Source: Bacteroidota bacterium
GTDB lineage: Bacteria > Bacteroidota > Rhodothermia > Rhodothermales > UBA10348
Direction of reading: 5' to 3'
Length of the DNA stretch: 7,406 nucleotides
Assembly (NCBI GenBank): GCA_027620595.1
Contig: JAQCDI010000122.1
Coordinates: 1 to 7,406 of the forward strand
The notes beneath the pieces were generated by a model. It searched no databases and had not been told where the DNA came from. It worked only from the letters and a program-made list of their open reading frames with translations. Both the position numbers and the translations under genes were made by a program. The stretch's first letter is position 1. The number at the start of each line of letters is the position of its first letter. Below are positions 1 through 6,136 of the stretch, one piece after another.

Positions 1-1
1 C

Positions 2-1261
2 GCCGCCATCCAGGGATGGCGGCGCGCCGGTCCTGGCCGCCTCACCGCCCACCTCTCCTTTGAAAGCCGCGACGTGAACCTGGTGCGTACCCTGCCCCTG
101 GCCTCGGTCTTTGCCGACACCCAGGAACGGGAACTCAACGCCACGGGCTATCGCGCTTCGCTGCAGTACACCGACCTCGAATTGCCCATCGGCATCCCGA
201 ACAACCTGACCATCGGAGCGGACATCTATCGCGGTTCGCTCGATTCCCGCTACTACCAGATTGCCTTGGGCGACGAGGCCACCCACCGCGCCTCGCAGGG
301 CGGGCGGCAGCAGCTCAACAATGACGGCAGCGCCATGCGCCACTCGCTGGCGGGTTACGTGCACCTGGACCTGCGCCCGGTCGACACCGTGAAACTGACC
401 GCCGGCGCACGCTACGACCGCATTGCCGACTCCTTCGATGCCGTGGAAGGCCTGTCCGAAGAGGCCGCCGACGCCACCAACACGGCGTTCAGCCCGAAAG
501 TGGGCCTTAACGTGCGCTACATGGGCTCGGAGCACCATGTGGGCAACGTCTGGGTCAGCGCCTCCCGCTCTTTCAAGGCGCCCACGCTGGACCAGCTCTA
601 CGACCTGCGCGCCTTTCCCGTACCCTTCCCTCCCTTCGAGATACGGATCGCCAGTCCCTTGCTGACGCCCCAGGAGGGCACGGCGTTCGAAGCCGGCATC
701 TACCACCTGATGGACCTCGATTCCGGTTGGCAGGGCAGCGCCTCCCTCACGGCCTACACGATGGACATGGAAAACGAGATCGACTTCTCGTTCGAGACCT
801 TCTCCAACGTCAACATCGGCAAGAGCAGCCACAAGGGAGTGGAGACGGGTCTGTCCTTTGGCAAGCCTGGACTGGGAAGCGTGTTTGCCAACCATACCCT
901 CCAGGACGTGACGCAGCAGAGCGGCGAGAACAAGGGAAACGCCGTCAAGGCCATACCCAAACACGCGGTGAGCGCCGGTCTGTCGGCCGAGGCCGGTCCG
1001 CTGGGCGCCACGCTGGTCTGGAAATCGGCCACGGACATGTGGGCCGACGATGCCAACACGGCCGCCATCAATGACTACAGCACGGTGGACCTGCGACTGA
1101 GCTGGGACCTGCGTGACTGGCGCTTCACGGCCGACGTCTTCAACCTGCTCGACGAGGACTTCGACACGACGGCCTACCCCGATCCGGGCGGATCGGATGT
1201 CCTCTTCCTGTTTCCCTCTGCAATGCGTACCCTGCGCTTTGGCGCCCACTTTACCTTTTGA
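2..1261 (+). CDS. TonB-dependent outer-membrane receptor, C-terminal beta-barrel (5' partial)
   Basis: This is the C-terminal 419 residues of a TonB-dependent receptor, an outer-membrane barrel that imports a ligand using energy from TonB-ExbBD. The frame is open to the left edge, so the signal peptide, plug and first strands lie outside the window; the GTG at 74 is internal, not the start. Supporting features are alternating amphipathic strands throughout, the receptor hallmark FKAPTLDQLYD (codons near 573-605), a later GVETGLSFG strand, the VFNLLDEDFDTTAYPDPGG segment typical of the penultimate strands, and a final strand ending RFGAHFTF with the terminal Phe used for barrel assembly. It resembles siderophore/vitamin-type receptors more than SusC, and no susD-like gene follows. 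The ligand cannot be read from the sequence. The next gene starts 3 nt after the stop, which suggests co-transcription. Family assignment is firm; substrate is unknown. Confidence 0.93.
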   Translation, partial: AAIQGWRRAGPGRLTAHLSFESRDVNLVRTLPLASVFADTQERELNATGYRASLQYTDLELPIGIPNNLTIGADIYRGSLDSRYYQIALGDEATHRASQGGRQQLNNDGSAMRHSLAGYVHLDLRPVDTVKLTAGARYDRIADSFDAVEGLSEEAADATNTAFSPKVGLNVRYMGSEHHVGNVWVSASRSFKAPTLDQLYDLRAFPVPFPPFEIRIASPLLTPQEGTAFEAGIYHLMDLDSGWQGSASLTAYTMDMENEIDFSFETFSNVNIGKSSHKGVETGLSFGKPGLGSVFANHTLQDVTQQSGENKGNAVKAIPKHAVSAGLSAEAGPLGATLVWKSATDMWADDANTAAINDYSTVDLRLSWDLRDWRFTADVFNLLDEDFDTTAYPDPGGSDVLFLFPSAMRTLRFGAHFTF

Positions 1262-1264
1262 TCC

Positions 1265-2398
1265 ATGGCCCGTTTCCTGCCCCTTCTCGCCGCCCTCTTC
1301 CTGGGGGCCTGCTCCAACACCGATACCGTTGACTCCCAAGCCCTTACCCTGCCCGACGTGCCCCATCGCGTGACCTGGAACGGCGCCGAGGGAGGGCATG
1401 CCGACGGCCCGGGTGCCGGCAAACACATCGTCTTCCTGGCGGGCGACCACGAGTACCGATCGGAAGAAATCCTGCCGGCCATGGCCCGTATGATGGCCTG
1501 GAATCATGGGTTCACCACCACCACGCTCTTCACGCTGGACAGCCTGGGATTCGTCCTGCCGGGCAGCTCGGACATGCGGGGACTGGAAGTTCTCGAATCC
1601 GCAGACCTCGTGGTCATGGGGCTGCGCTTCCAGGACTTCCCACAGGAGGAGATGCAGCACATCGTGGACTATCTCGAGCGGGGCGGCCCAGTGGTCGGCA
1701 TCCGCACCTCCACGCATGCTTTCGCGGGCATCGAAGGTCCGCATGAGCGATTCAACTGGAACCACAAGGGCGAAGACTGGCCCCTCGGCTTCGGCCGCCA
1801 GGTCCTGGGTGAGACCTGGGTCCGCCACTACGGCACCAATCACGAGCAGTCCTCGAACCTTGTCATCGAGGCCGGCATGGAGGGTCACCCGATCATGACC
1901 GGACTGACGGGCTTCCCCGCCGCCGGGATGCCGGATGATCAGCCGTTTGCCCACGTTGTGTCCGGCGGCTATTGGGCCGATCCCATGCAGCCGTCCACTG
2001 TCCTTGTTCGCGGGATTGTGCTCGACGGCATGGAGCCGGATGCCACGCCGGATGCTTCGAAGGATCGCGTACCCGTGGCCTGGACGCGGACCTACACCGG
2101 TACAGGTTCGGGCGAACCGCAGGCCGCCCCGGCGCGCGTGTTCACCACGACGCATGGCGCGTCTGAGGACTTTGCCGACGATGGCTTCCGCCGCATGATG
2201 ATCAACGCCGCCTTCTGGGCCTTGGGCATGGAAGACGCCATCACGCCCGAACTGAATGTTGATCTGGTAGGCCCTTACCACCCGTCAGAGTTTGCGTTCG
2301 AAGGGTACCGCAGGGGGGTTCGCCCCTCCGACATGGCCGGCTGGGATACGCCCATCATGGATCCCTCGAAGCCGGTGTCGGAAACCACCGGCAACTGA
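1265..2398 (+). CDS. ThuA-domain lipoprotein
   Basis: A 377-residue predicted lipoprotein. A short basic start and hydrophobic stretch lead to the lipobox LGAC, with the lipidated Cys at residue 16. The rest (about residues 53-325) is a ThuA-like domain, which has a class I glutamine-amidotransferase-like fold. Recognisable family segments are FLAGDHEYRSEE (57-68), GIRTSTHAF (145-153, with H151), HYGTNHEQ (188-195) and TTTHGASEDF (294-303), followed by the FRRMMINAAFWALGM helix. ThuA is named from rhizobial trehalose utilisation, where ThuA and ThuB act in a 3-keto-trehalose route; relatives in environmental bacteria are mostly uncharacterised, and the reaction here is not known. The ATG lies 3 nt after the receptor stop and no Shine-Dalgarno is visible, so translation may be coupled. 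The placement next to a dehydrogenase-like propeller suggests sugar or keto-sugar chemistry outside the cytoplasm, which is inference. Confidence 0.9.
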   Translation: MARFLPLLAALFLGACSNTDTVDSQALTLPDVPHRVTWNGAEGGHADGPGAGKHIVFLAGDHEYRSEEILPAMARMMAWNHGFTTTTLFTLDSLGFVLPGSSDMRGLEVLESADLVVMGLRFQDFPQEEMQHIVDYLERGGPVVGIRTSTHAFAGIEGPHERFNWNHKGEDWPLGFGRQVLGETWVRHYGTNHEQSSNLVIEAGMEGHPIMTGLTGFPAAGMPDDQPFAHVVSGGYWADPMQPSTVLVRGIVLDGMEPDATPDASKDRVPVAWTRTYTGTGSGEPQAAPARVFTTTHGASEDFADDGFRRMMINAAFWALGMEDAITPELNVDLVGPYHPSEFAFEGYRRGVRPSDMAGWDTPIMDPSKPVSETTGN

Positions 2399-2428
2399 GC
2401 GCACCCCACCACCTGATTCCCACCCGTC
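2399..2428 (+). other. Short pyrimidine-rich leader before the fusion lipoprotein
   Basis: This 30-nt gap is the longest non-coding stretch inside the plus-strand gene set. It is rich in C (for example CACCCCACCACC) and has no purine-rich ribosome binding site, no convincing hairpin and no clear promoter. It is most simply an untranslated spacer in a polycistronic mRNA. Initiation here would depend on something other than Shine-Dalgarno pairing. Confidence 0.4.
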
Positions 2429-5278
2429 ATGAAATTCCGCTTCTTTTCCACCCTTTTCTTGGCCCTCCTGTTGGTGTCCGGTTGTTCGCGCTCGGGCGTT
2501 TTTACACCGGAGCCGGGGGATTCCATCGTGCTCGTAGGCAATTCGCTGGCCGACCGGATGCAACATGATGGCTGGCTTGAAACCTATGTACAGGCAGCCT
2601 GGCCGGATCATCAACTTGTGATCCGGAACCAGGGCTTTACAGGAGATCGGGTGGATGTGCGGCCGCGCAGCAAGGGTTTCCCGACCGCCGGCGACTACCT
2701 GAGCCTGTCTGGCGCAGACGTGATCTTTGGAATGTTCGGCATGAATGAGGCGTGGGACAACGATCCGGAAGGCTTCCGCGGGATGCTTCAGTCGTGGATC
2801 GATAGTACCACGGTCAAATCCTATTCGGGGGAAGGCACGGCGCGGGTCGTCCTCTTCTCCCCGATTGCGCACGAGGACCTCGGAACGCCCAACCTGCCGG
2901 ACGGCGCAGCGCAGAATGAGCGGCTCGAAGCCTACACCGGGGTGATCCGCGAAGTGGCCGAGGCCAACGCCGTGCCGTTCGTGGACCTGTTCTCGACGTC
3001 GAAGCGCCTCTATGCCAAGGCGGACGAACCGCTGACCATCAATGGGATCCATCTCTCGGCCGAAGGCGACCGACAGATTGCCGAAGTGATCATCCGCGAG
3101 CTCTACGGCAAGGTCCCATCCCTGGGCGAGGATCGTCTGGAATCAGTCCGGCAGGCTGTGCTGGACAAGAACTGGCACTGGTTCAACCGCTTCCGGGCCA
3201 CCGACGGCAACGATGTCTGGGGCAGCCGTTCCATCCTGACGTTCAACGATCAGACCAACTATGAAGTCCTGCAGCACGAACTGGTGCAGTTGGACATCAT
3301 GACGGCCAACCGCGATGCGGTGATCTGGGCGGCTGTCAAGGGCCAGACCCTGGCTCCGGACGATTCCAATGTACCGCCCCCCGTGCCGGTTGAGTCCAAC
3401 CTGGACGAGGAGCAGATCCAGAACGGCGTCTCCAAGGTCGGCAAGCCCCAATACCTGACAAGCGAAGAGGCCATGGCCCAGATGAAGTTGCAGGAAGGGC
3501 TGGAAGTGAACCTGTTTGCCTCCGAGGAGATGTTTCCGGAGCTGGTGAATCCGGTGCAGCTGGGCGTGGATACGCGCGGACGGATGTGGGCTGCCACGTG
3601 GGAGACCTACCCGAAATGGGAGCCGCACAAACCGATGAATGACCGCCTGGTGATCCTGCCGGATGAAAACCGGGATGGTGTGGCCGACACGCTCATCACC
3701 TTTGCCTACGTTCACAACCCCACCGGATTCGAGTTCTGGAACGGGGGAGTCATCGTGGCGTCGGTGCCCAACCTGCTCTTCCTGAAAGACACGGACGGCG
3801 ATGACGTGGCCGACGTGCGCATCCCGATCATGGGCGCCCTCGGTTCGGCCGACACGCACCACTCGGCCAACAACTTCATGTACGGTCCGGATGGCTTCCT
3901 GTACTACCAGCGGGGCGTATTCAACGTGTCCAACGTGGAAACCCCCTGGGGACCGCCGCAGACGTCGGATACGTCGGCCATGTACCGCTGGAATCCGCGT
4001 ACCCACGCTTTCTCCTTCCACGCCGACAACCCACCCAACGCACACGGCAGCGACTTCCATTACTGGGGCTACCACTTTGCCACGGACGCCACCGGCGGCC
4101 GGGCCTACCAGGTCAAGACCAATCCGGACGGCACGTTCCACATGCGCAAGTTGCTCGACCACACGGTTCGCCCCGTACCCTCGAGCGGCATCCTGTCGAG
4201 CGAGCACCTGGGACCCGAGTATGAGGGCAACTTCATCATCCTCAACGTGATTGCCTACCTGGGCATCAAGCAATACACGCTGGAGTATGACACCGCCTCG
4301 GGCAACGTGACGGGTACGGAAACGGACAACCTGCTGCAGACGGACGATCTCAACTTCCGGCCGTCGGATTTCGATATCGGCAACGACGGGGCGCTCTACG
4401 TGGCCGACTGGGCCAACGCCATCATCGGCCACATGCAGCACAATATCCGCGACCCCAACCGCGACCACGCACACGGACGCATCTACCGTCTCACGCGCAC
4501 GGGCGCCCCGCTCTCCTCTCCCGTACCCATCGATGGTCGGCCTGTGGAGGAACTGCTCGAAGCGCTCGAGCACCCGGTGAACGGAATCCGGCGACGCGCT
4601 CGGGTCGAGCTCTCCGAACATTCGGCCGATGAGGTCATCCCTGCCGTGGCCGACTGGGCCCTGAAGCTGGACCCAAGCGACCCAGACGATGCCCACCACC
4701 TGCTCGAAGCGCTGTGGGTCCATCAGCAGTTCAATGTTGAGAACCGCGACCTGCTGGCACTCGTCATGAGCTCGCCTGTGGATCATGCGCGCCTGGCGGC
4801 GCGCAACGTGCAGATCATGTGGGATGCGGACCTCTATACACCGGATTCGGGCGGTCTGATGGCAGAGGCCGCGGCCGACACAACCGGCGCAGGGCCGGAG
4901 CCGGATTCGGACGCCATCGTCATCCGGACGGTGACCGAAGAAATGCGCTACGACAAGCCCACCTTCCAGGTCACGCCCGGCGAGAAGGTCAAGATCTGGT
5001 TCCAGAACGACGACTTCATGCCGCACAACCTGGTCGTGGGCACGCCCGGCTCCTTCGACGAGATCGGCCTTGCGGCCGACGCCCTCGGCGCCGATGGTTT
5101 CGGCGTGCAGTTCATCCCGGAGTCGGACAAGATCCTGTTCTACTCCGACCTGCTCGAGCACAAGGGATATCAGGTGCTGGAGTTCACTGCTCCAACGGAG
5201 CCTGGCGTGTATGACGTGCTGTGCACCTTCCCCGGTCACCGGCACACCATGAACGCTAAGATGTGGGTTGTGCGGTGA
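2429..5278 (+). CDS. SGNH hydrolase / PVC-type dehydrogenase propeller / azurin-like fusion lipoprotein
   Basis: A 949-residue multidomain lipoprotein. Residues 1-19 form a lipoprotein signal ending VSGC (Cys19). Residues about 31-228 are an SGNH/GDSL hydrolase domain: block I GNSLAD with candidate nucleophile S39, block II NQGFTGD (G69), block III GMNEAWD (N106) and block V INGIHLS (H208). A conserved linker, WHWFNRFRATDG (249-260), joins it to a beta-propeller (about 345-695) of the PVC 'membrane-bound dehydrogenase' type, which is related to PQQ-sugar-dehydrogenase-like folds. Typical segments there are LQEGLEVNLFASEE, DTHHSANNFMYGPDG (475-489) and DFDIGNDGALYVADW. Residues about 703-800 are HEAT-like helices. 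Residues about 828-949 form a cupredoxin domain with an azurin ligand set: H866, C932, H937 and M941. No CxxCH heme site occurs. The inferred role is deacylation plus oxidation of an envelope or imported substrate, with electrons leaving through copper. Domain calls are strong; substrate and cofactor are unknown. Confidence 0.92.
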   Translation: MKFRFFSTLFLALLLVSGCSRSGVFTPEPGDSIVLVGNSLADRMQHDGWLETYVQAAWPDHQLVIRNQGFTGDRVDVRPRSKGFPTAGDYLSLSGADVIFGMFGMNEAWDNDPEGFRGMLQSWIDSTTVKSYSGEGTARVVLFSPIAHEDLGTPNLPDGAAQNERLEAYTGVIREVAEANAVPFVDLFSTSKRLYAKADEPLTINGIHLSAEGDRQIAEVIIRELYGKVPSLGEDRLESVRQAVLDKNWHWFNRFRATDGNDVWGSRSILTFNDQTNYEVLQHELVQLDIMTANRDAVIWAAVKGQTLAPDDSNVPPPVPVESNLDEEQIQNGVSKVGKPQYLTSEEAMAQMKLQEGLEVNLFASEEMFPELVNPVQLGVDTRGRMWAATWETYPKWEPHKPMNDRLVILPDENRDGVADTLITFAYVHNPTGFEFWNGGVIVASVPNLLFLKDTDGDDVADVRIPIMGALGSADTHHSANNFMYGPDGFLYYQRGVFNVSNVETPWGPPQTSDTSAMYRWNPRTHAFSFHADNPPNAHGSDFHYWGYHFATDATGGRAYQVKTNPDGTFHMRKLLDHTVRPVPSSGILSSEHLGPEYEGNFIILNVIAYLGIKQYTLEYDTASGNVTGTETDNLLQTDDLNFRPSDFDIGNDGALYVADWANAIIGHMQHNIRDPNRDHAHGRIYRLTRTGAPLSSPVPIDGRPVEELLEALEHPVNGIRRRARVELSEHSADEVIPAVADWALKLDPSDPDDAHHLLEALWVHQQFNVENRDLLALVMSSPVDHARLAARNVQIMWDADLYTPDSGGLMAEAAADTTGAGPEPDSDAIVIRTVTEEMRYDKPTFQVTPGEKVKIWFQNDDFMPHNLVVGTPGSFDEIGLAADALGADGFGVQFIPESDKILFYSDLLEHKGYQVLEFTAPTEPGVYDVLCTFPGHRHTMNAKMWVVR

Positions 5279-5280
5279 TG
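5276..5280 (+). promoter_or_regulatory. Stop-start overlap (TGATG) coupling the fusion lipoprotein to the M23 gene
   Basis: The TGA of the 949-residue protein (5276-5278) shares its final A with the ATG of the M23 gene (5278-5280). The preceding bases (about 5255-5277) contain no purine-rich ribosome binding site. This arrangement usually means that terminating ribosomes restart on the downstream gene, so both products would be made from one mRNA. The overlap is seen directly; coupling is inferred. Confidence 0.6.
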
Positions 5281-6102
5281 CGGCTCCTGGCTGGATTGCT
5301 GGGGACGGTCCTCTTGGCGGCGGCGTGCGAGCCGCTGCCAGAGGCCTCCCTGCGTCAGTTCGATCTGAGCGTGTCCTCCGCATTCGAGGCGGACACGCTC
5401 TTGCTCACCGTGCGGAATCCGGCCCCTGTTCCGATGCGGATGGTCGTCTCGTCCCGGGATGCCGAGGTGGATGCGCGCATTGCCCGACGCTTCGACATGC
5501 CCGGCGCTTCCGACTCGACCCTGATGATCAACATTGCCGGTCTGGACTCGTCCCGTGTGCGGTCGGCGGTTTCGTTGTCGTACACCATGGGCAGCCTGGC
5601 CACCCCCGTCCGACCCGGCGTGCTTTCATGGCCCTTCCCCGCGGGTCGCACGTACGAAATCATCCAGGGGTACGGCGGATCGTTCTCGCATCAATCTGCC
5701 TATTCCCGCCACGCGCTGGATTTCCGGTTGGCCGTCGCAGACACGATATCGGCGGCTGATGGCGGGGTGGTGGTCGGCGTCATCGAGGGATATGACGTGG
5801 GTGGCAATGACCCGAAATACCGCCCTTACGCCAACTTCATCACGCTCTACCATCCCCACACGGGGCTTCTGACCCAGTACGTCCACCTCGTACCCGATGG
5901 GAGTTTCGTGGCCGTGGGGGATACCGTGGCACGCGGCGAACCCATCGGCCTGGCCGGCCTGACCGGCTTCACCAATACCCAGCACCTGCACTTCAACGTG
6001 CTGGTCCCCGACTCGGCGGAAGGGATGGTGTCCTTCCCGGCCGTCTTTGCCGACAGTATGGCAGGATCGACGCTGAAACGTGGCGACCGTGTCTTTCATT
6101 GA
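5278..6102 (+). CDS. M23 family (LytM-like) peptidase, lipoprotein
   Basis: A 274-residue predicted lipoprotein. I chose the ATG at 5278 because it gives a compact signal peptide (MRLLAGLLGTVLLAAAC, lipobox AAAC, Cys17) and overlaps the upstream stop by one base (TGATG), as in translationally coupled genes. An in-frame GTG at 5263 would add five residues inside the previous gene and is less likely. Residues about 20-110 look like a small beta-rich N-terminal region of unknown role. Residues about 115-250 match the peptidase M23 fold: RHALDF (H145, D148) for the first metal site, H203 in the YVHL strand, and the HLHF motif (H236, H238). M23 enzymes are zinc endopeptidases that cut peptidoglycan cross-links, though some members are inactive regulators or scaffolds. 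The first His-Asp spacing is not the textbook HxxxD, so the ligand is uncertain (H138 in SHQ is an alternative). Its link to the upstream genes is positional only. Confidence 0.88.
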   Translation: MRLLAGLLGTVLLAAACEPLPEASLRQFDLSVSSAFEADTLLLTVRNPAPVPMRMVVSSRDAEVDARIARRFDMPGASDSTLMINIAGLDSSRVRSAVSLSYTMGSLATPVRPGVLSWPFPAGRTYEIIQGYGGSFSHQSAYSRHALDFRLAVADTISAADGGVVVGVIEGYDVGGNDPKYRPYANFITLYHPHTGLLTQYVHLVPDGSFVAVGDTVARGEPIGLAGLTGFTNTQHLHFNVLVPDSAEGMVSFPAVFADSMAGSTLKRGDRVFH

Positions 6103-6136
6103 GCACGGCCGATCCAACGGATTCCGTTCAGCGCTC
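6101..6136. terminator. Candidate imperfect hairpin between convergent genes
   Basis: The 25-nt gap between two convergent stop codons can fold. ACGG at 6105-6108 pairs with CCGT at 6124-6127, and GATCC at 6111-6115 pairs with GGATT at 6119-6123 (one G-T wobble) around an AAC loop, leaving a two-base CC bulge. An outer GAGC/GCTC pairing (6101-6104 with 6133-6136) could extend it across an asymmetric bulge. There is no T-tract on either side, so it does not look like a standard intrinsic terminator. Placement exactly in the gap is the main support. Confidence 0.25.

Noticed and set aside
74..76. GTG as the true start of the receptor gene.
   Set aside because: The frame is open to the left edge, and a protein starting here would lack a signal peptide and plug domain.
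1249..1261. A TTTACCTTTTG stretch resembling a Bacteroidota -7 promoter element (TAnnTTTG).
   Set aside because: The spacing does not fit the consensus, no -33 TTTG partner was found, and the bases encode the conserved final barrel strand and stop of the receptor.
2285..3052. A 255-codon minus-strand frame over the ThuA/fusion-lipoprotein junction.
   Set aside because: It is antisense to two supported genes and has an Arg-rich composition with no family features.
5263..5277. An upstream GTG as start of the M23 gene.
   Set aside because: It would add MGCAV before a signal peptide that is already complete from the ATG at 5278, and would lengthen the overlap with the previous gene.
3143..5383. 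A 746-codon open frame on the minus strand, antisense to the fusion lipoprotein.
   Set aside because: It lies opposite a gene with clear domains and conserved motifs. Its product is Arg/His/Val-rich low-quality sequence with no recognisable domain or signal. Long antisense frames are common in GC-rich DNA because stop codons are rare there.
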